Assembly: GCF_900106755.1 (NCBI RefSeq)
Contig: NZ_FNNN01000006.1
Span: 1-64,000 of the forward strand
Direction of reading: 5' to 3'
DNA: 64,000 bases
Source of the DNA: Bacteroides faecis MAJ27
GTDB taxonomy: Bacteria; Bacteroidota; Bacteroidia; Bacteroidales; Bacteroidaceae
The translations under genes were made by a program, and so were the position numbers. Shown in pieces: positions 1-9,478 of this stretch. The notes beneath the pieces were generated by a model. That model did no database searches, had not been told where the DNA came from, and was given only the letters and a program-made list of their open reading frames with translations. Positions within the stretch are counted from its first letter, which is position 1. Each line of letters starts with the position of its first letter.

Positions 1-39
1 CATTAAATCTGATTTTTACAAAGTTAATACATAAATAAA

Positions 40-66
40 AAAACTACGAGAAAAATCCCGTAGTTT
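40..66 (-). terminator. Terminator of the HTCS regulator gene
   Basis: An inverted repeat AAACTACG / CGTAGTTT encloses an A-rich loop. Read on the minus strand it is followed by a long T run (the complement of the A run before position 45). It lies about 40 bp beyond the stop codon of the regulator gene, as an intrinsic terminator should. Confidence 0.75.
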
Positions 67-107
67 TCTATTTACACAATCAGATGGATAGTCCCTTATT
101 TTTTATC

Positions 108-3100
108 CTAGCAATTTTTTTGATACTCTTTAGGGGTTACACCAAATTCTTCTTTAAAACAGGTCGCAAAATACTTAGGATTAGAAAATCCACACTCATA
201 AGCCACCTCTGCTACTGAGATCGATCTATCTTTCAATAATTGACTACCATGTTTTAACCTTATATTTCGAATAAACTCAATTGGTGACAGGCCTGTTGCT
301 ATTTTCATTTTCCTATAAAGAGAAGACTTAGACACGGCTAAAGCATCTGCTAACTGAACAACATCAAAGTCCCCTTCTGACATATTAGATTTTATAACAG
401 AAATTACTTTATCCAAAAATTCTTTATCGATAGAAGAAGTCTCCAGAGAATCTATATTAACTTCTACGTTGGTACGAAATTCTTCTTGCTTGTTTTTCTT
501 ATGCATTATAAAATTATTAATACGGGCCTCCAATATTTTTAATTCAAATGGTTTGGATATATATCCGTCTGCTCCCGCATTGTAGCACTCGATGCGATCT
601 TCTGCCGTATTTTTAGCTGTCAGTAGAATTATAGGAATATGACTAGTCTCCAAATTAGATTTCAAAGTTCGACATAATTCCAAACCGTCCATCTCAGGCA
701 TCATCACATCGCTTATAATAATATCTATTTCATTATCTTTTATAATATCTAAAGCTTCCAATCCATCTTTTGCAATGAGCACATGATAATGTCTGGATAA
801 AATTCTTTCCATCAAATACAACAGTTCCTCATTATCTTCCACCAACAGTAAATGATTATCCGCTGTTCGCAAATTTTCTACAGTCTCCGAATCTGTTAAT
901 TCTTCATTCTCCAAAATGACATCCGCCTTTACATTATTTGCCGAAAGTTCTCCTTCCATCAGTTCATACTCTTCATAACTATCTTTATCAATAGGTAAAT
1001 CAACAGTAAAAGTACTCCCTTTACCCAATTCACTTTCAACTCCAATAGTACCATGATGCAACTCCACTAAATCTTTTGTTAATGATAATCCAATCCCATT
1101 AGATTCACTTTCATCCCTGTTATTCGCCGTATAAAACCTTTTGAAAATATTCTCTAAATCAGCAGGAGCAATACCTTCTCCGGTATCAATTACCTGTATC
1201 CGTAACTGACGATGCCCAAATTCGAAAAGGAGTTCCATAAGCAATTTTATATCTCCGCCATCTTTCGTATATTTACAGGCGTTGGATAATAGATTAGACA
1301 CTATCTTATCTAACTTGTCTCTATCAAAATAGCCTGTCAGATGCTTATCTTTAGCCATAAATGTAAAAGTCTGATTTTTCTTCCTCATTAACGGAGCAAA
1401 ATTAACTCTACATACATCATCCACAAATGATATAACATCACCTTTTGATACAGCTAATTTCATATTTCCACTTTCCACTTTACGGAAATCAAGAATCTGC
1501 TGTAATAAGCGCCGCAACTTATTTACGTTAGAACGAATCATACTTAATTGTGAGATCCGGTTATTACTCGTCATTTCCGCATCATCAATCAAGCAAGTTA
1601 TAATCGTAAGTGGGGTCAATAAATCGTGTGAGATATTTGTGAAATAACGCAATTTGGTTTGAACCAGCTCTTCAGATTTCTCTTTATCAATCTGTGCTAT
1701 TCTTAGTTCATGACGTAATTGCATACGTCTCTTCATTCTTCGATAAAAGAGATACAGACATAAAAGTACAAATATAACATAAGATACATAAGCCCACAAG
1801 GTCTCATAAAATGCCGGTTGCTTAAAAACCTGTACCTCTGCCACATAATTACTCCACAGCCCATTTACATCGGTCGTCTTTAAATAAAAGGTACGTTTAC
1901 CCTTAGGCAATTGATTATAAAAAGCAAATTGACGATCTCCCCTGACGTATACCCAATCGTCATCAACTCCATCCATTTTATATGCATATTTAATCTTATC
2001 TGGAAATGCATAATTCAAAGAGGAAAAGTCTATCTCAATATTCTTATCTCCTGCCTCTAATGATATCGTTTGACTTCTCAAGTTGAAACGCTGATTATTT
2101 TTCTCCAAAAGACTAGAAGTACCATCTATTTTCACATCAGCCACCATCGTTTTTATTCTGCGTGGTTCGTCAGATAAATGCTCATATGGAGTAAATACCG
2201 AAATGCCTCTATTACCTCCATATAGTATTTTCCCAGAACTACTTTTAAAATAAGAATTAGGCATAAAAGAATTTACCGTTACATCACCCATGGTTGAATA
2301 GTCCATAATGCCACCATTTTTAGGATCGTATTCAACTACCCGTTTATTGGTAGAAATCCAAATATGTCCTAATTGGTCCATTATAATATTATAAATGCCT
2401 TCTTCAAGCATATCAAACATATTGGATAAATTTTCCACCTTTTTCGTTTGAGGATCATAAGTAAAAACATCTCCCTCTTGACTTCCCATCCATACCAAAC
2501 CACTATCATCTACACAAATAGCTCCTATATTATCATTGATTAATCCATCTGTCTGAGCTGTCAAGTTTCTTATTTTCTTCTCTTCAAAGGTTAAACCTGG
2601 AGAAACAATAACATTATATACCCCTTGTTTTCTTGTACTAATCCATAAGGTGCCATCTTTACCTTCCTTAATGCCCGTTATATCCATAAGTGGGAAATTA
2701 GTATCCTGAAGTTGTTTTTCATCTGCCGGTTTAACCAGTATTTTTTTAGTGGTTACTACCCAAAGATTATGCTTACTATCCTCATAAAAGAAACGTGGAA
2801 ATCCGGGATTTTCTACAAAATCACTTAACTTCAAGGTTCCTAAGAATTCTATCCTATCTTTATTTTTCTTCAATCTACATATTTCCGAATAATATTCAGA
2901 ACCTAACCATATTTCATCAATCGATGAAACAGAAGTGATGCAACTTATATTTTTCAAGTTGTTTATATTCTTCAGAGAAGGAATATCTGTACAGAATAAA
3001 AGCTTGTTTGATTTCGGAGTAAAGATTCCTACGCCCCATCGATTCTGATCGATCCATAAATCACCATCTTTATCTTCATAGATATTTTTTATATTCGTCA

Positions 3101-4154
3101 CAAAACCTGTTTTCTCACGAATAGAAGGAAAGGAATAATTTTGTATTAAAGGTCTATTTAAATCAATCATAGATAGCCCTTCGTTAAAAGCTGCAATCCA
3201 TAAATTGCCAGACTTATCCTTCACTATCTCACTAAAAATATTATTCAATTTAGAAGATATATGAGATATATCGACACTATTTATCACACTACCCGGACGC
3301 TTTTGAAGTGCATAAAGACCTTGAGTCGATACAATCCATATATAACCATACTTATCATCCTGAGCGATACTAAAACAGCCACTTTCATCCCAATGCTCAT
3401 CACTCTCTATGTTCACATGGCTATACATCAATTCTTGCTTTTCTTCCGGATAAAATAAAAAAATCCCACTGTCCCAAGTTAATATCCAATGCTGTTTTTT
3501 ATCATCTTGAAAAACCTTGAAGGGGTTATTCAAAGTTCCTATCTGAGGCATTGCCATAAATATATCTTTCTTCGAATCATATCGATGCAATCCCCTTTCC
3601 CATAAAGTCACCCAAATATTCTTATCAGCATCTTCATATATAGAATTCACACTAGTCACAGGCAGAGAAGAATCATACCTTTTACAAGAAGAAAAGTCTG
3701 CAGAACAACGAAATACAGATGTTAAGGTTCCGACCCAAACCCATCCCTCACTGTCTACAATCATCGTTCTAATTTCTTGATCCTTTAAATCGCTGTGTTC
3801 AACCGGAGTTATCTGGTAAGTCCTCTTATTCAGAATATTGATTCCCTTTTTAGTACCTATAAATAGATAACCATTCCGGTTCTCTGTGATACAGGTTATT
3901 TCATTATTTGTTAAAAGGTCCGGAGTCTTTAATCCTGAACGAAAAACAAGTATCCGATAGCCATCATAACGACACAACCCGTCTTTTGTTCCTAACCACA
4001 AAAAACCTTCACGATCGCAATGTACCCGCAAAATAGTACTAGAAGGCAGATAATTATTTAAAGGAAGAGTGGTTACCGACATTTGTTGTGCAAAAGCACA
4101 GGAAAGTGTCTGAATAAAAAAAAGTATTATATAAAGTTTTATTTTATGTTTCAT
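108..4154 (-). CDS. Hybrid two-component system sensor/regulator (HTCS)
   Basis: This is a one-protein two-component system that senses a glycan breakdown product in the periplasm and activates a polysaccharide utilisation locus. After a signal peptide come about 700 residues of two-bladed Reg_prop propeller repeats (recurrent GxxWxGT and xIWxxT motifs), a Y_Y_Y domain, one membrane segment near residue 790, a HisKA domain with the H-box NISHDLLTPLT near residue 840, a HATPase domain (NLLSNACKYT, DTGEGI), a receiver domain with the phospho-acceptor in ISDVMMPEMDG near residue 1147, and a C-terminal AraC-type HTH. I chose the ATG at 4154 because it gives a normal-length signal peptide; an ATG at 4190 would add 12 residues. 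It is divergent from the galactanase pair, its likely target. The family is certain; the ligand is not visible from sequence. The arrangement recalls BT0267 of B. thetaiotaomicron. Confidence 0.95.
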   Translation of the reverse strand: MKHKIKLYIILFFIQTLSCAFAQQMSVTTLPLNNYLPSSTILRVHCDREGFLWLGTKDGLCRYDGYRILVFRSGLKTPDLLTNNEITCITENRNGYLFIGTKKGINILNKRTYQITPVEHSDLKDQEIRTMIVDSEGWVWVGTLTSVFRCSADFSSCKRYDSSLPVTSVNSIYEDADKNIWVTLWERGLHRYDSKKDIFMAMPQIGTLNNPFKVFQDDKKQHWILTWDSGIFLFYPEEKQELMYSHVNIESDEHWDESGCFSIAQDDKYGYIWIVSTQGLYALQKRPGSVINSVDISHISSKLNNIFSEIVKDKSGNLWIAAFNEGLSMIDLNRPLIQNYSFPSIREKTGFVTNIKNIYEDKDGDLWIDQNRWGVGIFTPKSNKLLFCTDIPSLKNINNLKNISCITSVSSIDEIWLGSEYYSEICRLKKNKDRIEFLGTLKLSDFVENPGFPRFFYEDSKHNLWVVTTKKILVKPADEKQLQDTNFPLMDITGIKEGKDGTLWISTRKQGVYNVIVSPGLTFEEKKIRNLTAQTDGLINDNIGAICVDDSGLVWMGSQEGDVFTYDPQTKKVENLSNMFDMLEEGIYNIIMDQLGHIWISTNKRVVEYDPKNGGIMDYSTMGDVTVNSFMPNSYFKSSSGKILYGGNRGISVFTPYEHLSDEPRRIKTMVADVKIDGTSSLLEKNNQRFNLRSQTISLEAGDKNIEIDFSSLNYAFPDKIKYAYKMDGVDDDWVYVRGDRQFAFYNQLPKGKRTFYLKTTDVNGLWSNYVAEVQVFKQPAFYETLWAYVSYVIFVLLCLYLFYRRMKRRMQLRHELRIAQIDKEKSEELVQTKLRYFTNISHDLLTPLTIITCLIDDAEMTSNNRISQLSMIRSNVNKLRRLLQQILDFRKVESGNMKLAVSKGDVISFVDDVCRVNFAPLMRKKNQTFTFMAKDKHLTGYFDRDKLDKIVSNLLSNACKYTKDGGDIKLLMELLFEFGHRQLRIQVIDTGEGIAPADLENIFKRFYTANNRDESESNGIGLSLTKDLVELHHGTIGVESELGKGSTFTVDLPIDKDSYEEYELMEGELSANNVKADVILENEELTDSETVENLRTADNHLLLVEDNEELLYLMERILSRHYHVLIAKDGLEALDIIKDNEIDIIISDVMMPEMDGLELCRTLKSNLETSHIPIILLTAKNTAEDRIECYNAGADGYISKPFELKILEARINNFIMHKKNKQEEFRTNVEVNIDSLETSSIDKEFLDKVISVIKSNMSEGDFDVVQLADALAVSKSSLYRKMKIATGLSPIEFIRNIRLKHGSQLLKDRSISVAEVAYECGFSNPKYFATCFKEEFGVTPKEYQKNC

Positions 4155-4499
4155 AGCAGCTTTGAATATATAGATGTATTTTATATGCAATATTAGAATA
4201 AACTAACAATTGCATAGGCATAAAACTCTTAAAATATACTAAATACAACTTAGAAAAAATACATATGGTCGATTTTTGAACCTTTCTGAATGATTTTTAT
4301 TCTTCCACGAATAGATAATTCAATTTTAAACGCATTTGAATCATTATAGTACTCCTATTTAAATATGTTTCCGCAAATTTGCAATCAAATGATAATCGAC
4401 ATATATTTTGAACAAGATTTAGTCATTAAAATATTTAAAAATAGAAGTTGATTATTAACTCGACTATTAAACAATTAATTTATATAACATTTCTGTAGT
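4155..4499. promoter_or_regulatory. Divergent regulatory region between HTCS and its likely targets
   Basis: This AT-rich interval of about 345 bp separates the regulator from the divergent carbohydrate-binding gene and must hold both promoters. A perfect 10-bp palindrome GCAAATTTGC lies at 4373-4382, about 120 bp before the plus-strand start, and is a possible regulator site. I see no clear TAnnTTTG element for the plus-strand gene, which would fit activation by the HTCS rather than a strong constitutive promoter. No reading frame here is convincing. Confidence 0.4.
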
Positions 4500-5954
4500 A
4501 TGAAAAAGAAATATGTAAAAATCATGTTCATGTCAGCAGTATTGCTAGCCGGCAATGTAGCAGATGCTAATGCAACTCTTCCCAAAGATGACCCAAAAGA
4601 GGCCGTACAAGCACCAACAGACGATCATCTTCCATTACTAATGATTAATGGAACTAATAAATCTGTATCGTTCATTGTCAGTTCTGAAGCTCTACCTGGA
4701 AAAGATATTAAAATCACTGCTCCGCATGGATTTACGGTATCACCAGTTATGATACCGGCCAATACAGGAAAACATAAAGTTACAGTGACTTTAAATAGTA
4801 CCAAGACACTAACAGAAGGGAAAATCGTATTAAGAAGTGGAGATATCCGTTCTTATGTAAAAGTAAAAGGGTATGGAACAGCGCTTCCGGTGAAAGATAT
4901 TGCATCTTCTCCTGTATACAAAGGAGGAAATGACATGGAATACACAAAGGCTTTTACTCCCGGAACTAAAGGATTCACGATTGAGTTCAGAGTAAAGACA
5001 GACGATTCAGAAAAATGTTTTTATCCTTATTTCGTAACAGAAAAAGGCCACGGTTTCAAAGCATATATCACTGCCAACGCTATTGGATTATATAATACCT
5101 ATCAAAAAGAAATTTCTAATCCAGCCACTAGTAGTAAAGAAGGAGGAAAAGGTAAATTCTACAACAATGATGGACAAGCACATACATATCGCTTTGCTAT
5201 AACGCCTGATAACCGGGCCTTTATATATAGAGATGGGATTCCCGTAGATTCCGTACGTATCATCGATTATGCACCTCAAACAAATTTCGCAAAGGGAGTG
5301 GGCGAACCAGTAGAGAATCTTTTAAAGAATCCTGATTTCGAAGGAGAATTTGATGTAAATCCTGATACAAAATTGGCGACTCGTATCGAAGGATGGGATA
5401 TCGTTATCAGCGATCGATGGAACTCGGAGCAACAAATTATCCCGGAAGAAATAGATAATAATCAAGATATAAACAACCATGTTTTTGAAATCAGACCTTA
5501 CAAATGGGCCACAGGCTGGAGCGACGGAATTCTAAGCCAGGTTATAGACGTTGCTCCCAACGAAACTTATACACTATCAGCCCTTCTGAAAGGTGGTATT
5601 GCAGAAAAAGAAGGCAAACTTACCGGAAAAATGATAATTGAAGAAATCCAAGATCCGGAGAAGAAAGCCATTACTGAAATAGCCAGTAAGGATTGGGAAA
5701 CCTATTCAATGGATTATACCACCTCTGCCAACTGTAAGCAAATACGCGTATCTTTCACTGTAGGACGTGGAGGATGGGGAAACGATATAGGTGCCATCCG
5801 TGTAGATAATGCCAAACTAACGGGTGTATCATGTACTTATTCACCTAAATTCGGTTTTGTAGAAAATACCGCTGATGTAGAATACTTCACAATTGACGAA
5901 TCTGGTGCTTATGCCCCTGCACAACCCGAAATCTTTATTAACATAAAGGACTAA
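4500..5954 (+). CDS. Secreted multi-domain carbohydrate-binding protein
   Basis: I do not recognise a named family for the full protein. It begins with a signal peptide (residues 1-26). An Ig-like segment follows at about residues 45-128, ending in YVKVKGYG. Next is a LamG/concanavalin-like segment at about 140-255 (AFTPGTKGFTIEFRVKT, HTYRFAITPDNRAFIYRDG). A CBM4/9-like galactose-binding domain follows at about 273-445 (NLLKNPDFEGEF, VIDVAPNETYTLSALLKGG, IRVDNAKL). No catalytic motif is visible, so it probably binds glycan. It lies 2 bp before the GH43 gene, so the two are co-transcribed, and is divergent from the HTCS gene. It was probably misread before as a hypothetical protein; the binding role is inferred from fold-like motifs only. 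Confidence 0.75.
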   Translation: MKKKYVKIMFMSAVLLAGNVADANATLPKDDPKEAVQAPTDDHLPLLMINGTNKSVSFIVSSEALPGKDIKITAPHGFTVSPVMIPANTGKHKVTVTLNSTKTLTEGKIVLRSGDIRSYVKVKGYGTALPVKDIASSPVYKGGNDMEYTKAFTPGTKGFTIEFRVKTDDSEKCFYPYFVTEKGHGFKAYITANAIGLYNTYQKEISNPATSSKEGGKGKFYNNDGQAHTYRFAITPDNRAFIYRDGIPVDSVRIIDYAPQTNFAKGVGEPVENLLKNPDFEGEFDVNPDTKLATRIEGWDIVISDRWNSEQQIIPEEIDNNQDINNHVFEIRPYKWATGWSDGILSQVIDVAPNETYTLSALLKGGIAEKEGKLTGKMIIEEIQDPEKKAITEIASKDWETYSMDYTTSANCKQIRVSFTVGRGGWGNDIGAIRVDNAKLTGVSCTYSPKFGFVENTADVEYFTIDESGAYAPAQPEIFINIKD

Positions 5955-5956
5955 TA

Positions 5957-7450
5957 ATGAAAAATATGAAGATTATTCTATATATCTGCCTTATATTCTC
6001 ATTCACTCCAGCTTTTTCACAAAACACTCAAATTAATCCGGGTGTTTTGTGGAATGACATAGATGGAAATCCCATTAATGCACATGGAGGATGCGTTATT
6101 TTTGAAAATGGGACTTATTATTGGTTTGGAGAAGATCGTACCGGATTCGTTTCAAACGGAGTCAGTTGTTATCAATCCACAGACTTATATAACTGGAAAC
6201 GGCTCGGCCTTTCTCTAAAAACCAGTGGAGAACCCCAAGAAGACTTGAATGACATTTCACACGGACGTCTATTCGAACGCCCCAAAGTAATCTATAACCC
6301 CAAAACCAAGAAATGGATAATGTGGAGTCACTGGGAAATTAATAATGGTGACTATAGCGCAGCACGAGTTTGTGTAGCAACCAGCGACAAGATAGAAGGT
6401 CCTTACAGATTATACAAAACTTTCCGTCCTAATAAAAACGAATCACGAGATCAAACCTTGTTCGTTGATACGGATGGCAAAGCATATCATTTCTGCTCAA
6501 CGGATATGAATACTAATATGAACATATCTTTGCTCAGAGAGGATTTTCTGGAACCGACTTCTACTGAAACTAAAATACTAAAAGAGTTAAAATATGAAGC
6601 ACCAGCCATTTTTAAAACAGGAGACATTTACTATGGATTATTTTCCGGCTGTACAGGATGGGACCCGAACCCAGGAAGAACAGCCTATACTACTAATATA
6701 CTAGGCGAATGGACCACAGGAGCGAATTTTGCAGTTGACAAACTAAAACAGGTAACTTATAATTCACAAAGTTGCTATGTTTTTCAGGTAGAAGGCAAAG
6801 AAAAAGCATACATCTACATGGGAGATCGCTGGAACAAGAACGATCCCGGAAGTTCACACCACATTTGGTTACCTATAAGTATGCGTTCCGGCTATCCTGT
6901 TGTGAAATGGTACGATAGCTGGGATTTGAGTGTCTTTGACAATATGTACCGCTATAAAAGAGCTGAGAAGATCACTGCCGGTAACATTTATTCGTTACTG
7001 GAAAAAGTATCTGACCGTATCGTGTCTAAACCTATCAATGGTTTCAGCATAGCTGACGATAATGACGAGATTAATCTGAGCATAGAGTTTATCAGCACCG
7101 ACACTCCCAATGTATACAGACTGAAAGATATTAAAACCGGAAAGTTTATAGAATCAATGTTCGGCACATTACGCCTGAACCCTGAAAAAAAGGAGGACAC
7201 ACAATGTTGGACATTTAATTTGCAGGAAGACGGCTATTACCAGATTCAAAATGTGAAAGACAAAAAATATATATCCGTTTCAGGATCAAATACCTTCAAT
7301 GGAACAAACTTATACCTCGCAGAGAAATCAAAGAAATTAATGCAGGATTTCGCTGTATATTTTGATTCCAGTAAATATAAATATAAAGAAGCCGATATTT
7401 TTTCTGCTACTTACAGAAAGAACAACATAAAACTCATTGAGAACAAATAA
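5957..7450 (+). CDS. Glycoside hydrolase family 43 (GH43_24-like), probable exo-beta-1,3-galactanase
   Basis: The mature protein starts after a 21-residue signal peptide with GVLWNDIDGNPINAHGGC followed by YYWFGEDR, the signature of the GH43_24/GH43_34 group that removes galactose from beta-1,3-galactan (type II arabinogalactan) backbones. A five-bladed propeller fills about residues 25-340. The C-terminal 130 residues (QCWTFNLQEDGYYQIQNVKDKKYISV) resemble a ricin-type CBM13 trefoil, which known bacterial exo-beta-1,3-galactanases also carry. From memory, GH43_24 enzymes use an atypical residue in place of the usual GH43 Asp base; I did not assign catalytic residues. It follows the binding protein by 2 bp and ends at a strong terminator. 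By position and sequence it resembles BT0265 of B. thetaiotaomicron. The family is near certain; exact substrate is inferred. Confidence 0.88.
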   Translation: MKNMKIILYICLIFSFTPAFSQNTQINPGVLWNDIDGNPINAHGGCVIFENGTYYWFGEDRTGFVSNGVSCYQSTDLYNWKRLGLSLKTSGEPQEDLNDISHGRLFERPKVIYNPKTKKWIMWSHWEINNGDYSAARVCVATSDKIEGPYRLYKTFRPNKNESRDQTLFVDTDGKAYHFCSTDMNTNMNISLLREDFLEPTSTETKILKELKYEAPAIFKTGDIYYGLFSGCTGWDPNPGRTAYTTNILGEWTTGANFAVDKLKQVTYNSQSCYVFQVEGKEKAYIYMGDRWNKNDPGSSHHIWLPISMRSGYPVVKWYDSWDLSVFDNMYRYKRAEKITAGNIYSLLEKVSDRIVSKPINGFSIADDNDEINLSIEFISTDTPNVYRLKDIKTGKFIESMFGTLRLNPEKKEDTQCWTFNLQEDGYYQIQNVKDKKYISVSGSNTFNGTNLYLAEKSKKLMQDFAVYFDSSKYKYKEADIFSATYRKNNIKLIENK

Positions 7451-7489
7451 CTTTTCGTGATAACAAGTTCAAATGTTTGTTGTATTTGC

Positions 7490-7523
7490 AAAGGGAGATG
7501 TCAAAGTCTCCCTTTATTTTTTT
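7490..7523 (+). terminator. Intrinsic terminator after the GH43 gene
   Basis: A perfect 9-bp stem AAAGGGAGA (7490-7498) / TCTCCCTTT (7507-7515) is followed by ATTTTTTT. It closes the carbohydrate-binding/GH43 transcript and shows that the next gene cannot start at 7473, which would place its start codon ahead of the terminator. Confidence 0.9.
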
Positions 7524-7604
7524 CCCGTATTATTCGCTAGAATCAAAGAAAGTATCTATCTTTACCCAAATATTTTTTATTATTCACCATCAAATGTAAA
7601 TATT

Positions 7605-7874
7605 ATGGCAAGTAGAAGAGAACTCAAAAAGAATGTAAACTATATCGCAGGAGAATTGTTCACCGAGTGTTTAATCAACAGTATGTTTATCCCCGGCACT
7701 GACAAAGCCAAAGCCGACGAGCTGATGGCAGAAGTGCTGAAGATGCAGGATGAATTTCTAAGCCGCATCAGCCATACAGAACCGGGAAATGTGAAAGGTT
7801 TTTATAAGAAATTCCGAGCTGATTTTAATGCAAAGATTAACGAGATAATTGACGGTATCGGAAAATTGAACTAA
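7605..7874 (+). CDS. Conserved hypothetical protein, 89 aa
   Basis: This is a small, soluble, mostly helical protein beginning MASRRELKKNVNYIAGELF. I recognise it only as a conserved Bacteroidetes protein of unknown function. The open frame runs back to 7473, but that longer version crosses the terminator at 7490-7523. A promoter-like TATCTTTA lies at 7557-7564 (one mismatch to TAnnTTTG), so the ATG at 7605 is the real start. It has no signal peptide or membrane segment. The acyltransferase gene begins 8 bp downstream, so the pair probably forms an operon. Confidence 0.8.
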   Translation: MASRRELKKNVNYIAGELFTECLINSMFIPGTDKAKADELMAEVLKMQDEFLSRISHTEPGNVKGFYKKFRADFNAKINEIIDGIGKLN

Positions 7875-7882
7875 AAGACAGA

Positions 7883-8437
7883 ATGAAGAAAGCAATTTAT
7901 GGCTTTATCTATTACCGCCTGTTAGGGTGGAAGACAAACGTTACGGTACCCAATTATGATAAATGCGTGATATGTGCCGCGCCACACACAACGAACTTTG
8001 ACTTATTTATTGGAAAACTGTTTTATGGAGCATTAGGTCGTAAAACAAGTTTCATGATGAAAAAAGACTGGTTCTTTTTTCCACTTGGAATTCTCTTTAA
8101 AGCAGTAGGCGGAATTCCGGTAGACCGCAGTCGGAAAACTTCATTAGTCGACCAGATGGTCCAGCATTTCGCTAAATGCAAAAAGTTTCATCTGGCAATT
8201 ACACCCGAAGGAACCCGTAAAGCGAATCCGAACTGGAAAAAAGGATTTTATTATATCGCCCTTAAAGCTCAGGTCCCTATTGTTCTGATCGGCATTGATT
8301 ACAGCAAGAAGACCATAACGTCAACAAAAGCAGTTATGCCGTCGGGAGATATAAAAGAAGATATGCGCGAGATCAAACTGTATTTTAAAGATTTCAAGGG
8401 AAAACATCCTGAGAACTTTGCTCTTGGAGAACTTTAA
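7883..8437 (+). CDS. PlsC-like acyltransferase, short form
   Basis: This 184-residue protein carries the glycerolipid acyltransferase motifs: block I as PHTTNFD (HX4D, residues about 35-41), block II region FPLGILFKAVGGIPVDRS and block III as TPEGTRK. These motifs bind the acyl donor and glycerol-phosphate-type acceptor in 1-acyl-glycerol-3-phosphate acyltransferases. It is shorter than a typical PlsC (about 240 residues) and lacks an N-terminal membrane helix, so its acceptor may be another lysolipid or an aminoacyl lipid. A separate full-length PlsC homologue is at 34044-34802. It is co-transcribed with the small gene upstream. Confidence 0.85.
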   Translation: MKKAIYGFIYYRLLGWKTNVTVPNYDKCVICAAPHTTNFDLFIGKLFYGALGRKTSFMMKKDWFFFPLGILFKAVGGIPVDRSRKTSLVDQMVQHFAKCKKFHLAITPEGTRKANPNWKKGFYYIALKAQVPIVLIGIDYSKKTITSTKAVMPSGDIKEDMREIKLYFKDFKGKHPENFALGEL

Positions 8438-8440
8438 CAA

Positions 8441-8546
8441 TAGGAATTAAGTGTTAAGTATTAAGTATTAACCGTAGTTACCGATATGGTACTTCGCATG
8501 GTATAATATTTAATATCTAACACTTAAGACCTAATACTTAATACCT
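8441..8546. repeat. AT-rich imperfect inverted repeat
   Basis: Between two plus-strand genes, reiterated words of the type TTAAGTATTAA appear on the left (8446-8471). Their complement appears on the right (8510-8546, TTAAGACCTAATACTTAAT). They flank a core TACCGATATGGTA. The arms can fold into a long imperfect hairpin. It has no T tract, so it may be a dispersed palindromic element rather than a terminator. Confidence 0.55.
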
Positions 8547-8553
8547 CTTTTTT

Positions 8554-9330
8554 ATGGATTCGATTCGGATTTCTATCATACAAACCGATATCGTTTGGGA
8601 AAATAAACAAGAAAATCTCCGTCTGCTCCACGAAAAGCTGCAAAGCCTCCGTGGAACAACGGAGATTGTTGTTTTACCGGAGATGTTTTCTACAGGGTTC
8701 AGCATGCAAAGCCAACTACTGGCAGAACCAAATTCCGGTGAAACCATAACCATTTTGAAACAATGGGCTTCTCGATACGGAATAGCCATCTGCGGAAGCT
8801 ATATTGCAATAGATAACGGACAGTTTTACAATCGTGCCTTCTTTCTCGCACCGGAAGGGACGGAATTTTATTATGATAAACGCCATCTATTTCGCATGGG
8901 ACGCGAAGCCGAGCATTTTTCTGCCGGTGACAAACGCCTCGTTATCTCCTATCATGGATGGAATATCTGCTTACTAGTCTGCTATGACCTTCGTTTTCCG
9001 GTATGGAGCCGTAATGTAAACAACGAATATGACCTATTAATATATGTAGCAAACTGGCCCATCCCCCGCCGTCTGGTTTGGGACACTCTGCTTCGTGCAC
9101 GCGCGTTAGAAAATCAGTGCTATGTATGTGGTGTCAACAGAGTAGGTATTGACGGATATCAGCAGAAATACAATGGAGGCAGTGTCATCTATTCGGCTTT
9201 CGGAGAAGAAAAGGCCTCCTTACCCGATGATACAGAAGGAATAACGACTGCTACACTTACTCTGAGCAGCCTTCGGCAATTCAGAGAGAAGTTCCCGGTA
9301 TGGAAAGATGCAGACGAATTTCATCTATAG
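8554..9330 (+). CDS. Nitrilase-superfamily amidohydrolase, probable omega-amidase (YafV/NIT2-like)
   Basis: This cytosolic C-N hydrolase has the Glu-Lys-Cys triad of the nitrilase superfamily. Glu lies in VVLPEMFSTGF near residue 46, Lys in YYDKRHLF near residue 110, and the nucleophile in LLVCYDLRFPVW near residue 145. Length (258 residues) and the MFSTGFSM and HLFRMG segments fit the YafV/NIT2 branch, which hydrolyses alpha-ketoglutaramate and alpha-ketosuccinamate formed as by-products of glutamine and asparagine transamination. It stands alone between an inverted repeat and the next gene's promoter. The superfamily is certain; the omega-amidase assignment is by resemblance. Confidence 0.9.
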   Translation: MDSIRISIIQTDIVWENKQENLRLLHEKLQSLRGTTEIVVLPEMFSTGFSMQSQLLAEPNSGETITILKQWASRYGIAICGSYIAIDNGQFYNRAFFLAPEGTEFYYDKRHLFRMGREAEHFSAGDKRLVISYHGWNICLLVCYDLRFPVWSRNVNNEYDLLIYVANWPIPRRLVWDTLLRARALENQCYVCGVNRVGIDGYQQKYNGGSVIYSAFGEEKASLPDDTEGITTATLTLSSLRQFREKFPVWKDADEFHL

Positions 9331-9415
9331 CATTTGCTATCAAACAAATGTTAAAAACGATTTGAAGCTGCAACAATACCTAGAAGTTAGTAGTTAATTA
9401 TATAGACTTCTTTTG

Positions 9416-9423
9416 TATCTTTG
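9416..9423 (+). promoter_or_regulatory. Promoter -7 element of the NagB-like/PIG-L fusion gene
   Basis: TATCTTTG matches the Bacteroides TAnnTTTG consensus exactly and lies 55 bp before the ATG at 9479. It overlaps the start of the longer open frame at 9413, which rules that start out. Confidence 0.75.
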
Positions 9424-9478
9424 TCGTGAAAATACAGTCGTAAGGACTCTAATCTTACATAACTTAATTAACAACTTT

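Noticed and set aside
7473..7604. N-terminal extension of the 89-aa protein
   Set aside because: It would cross a strong intrinsic terminator at 7490-7523.
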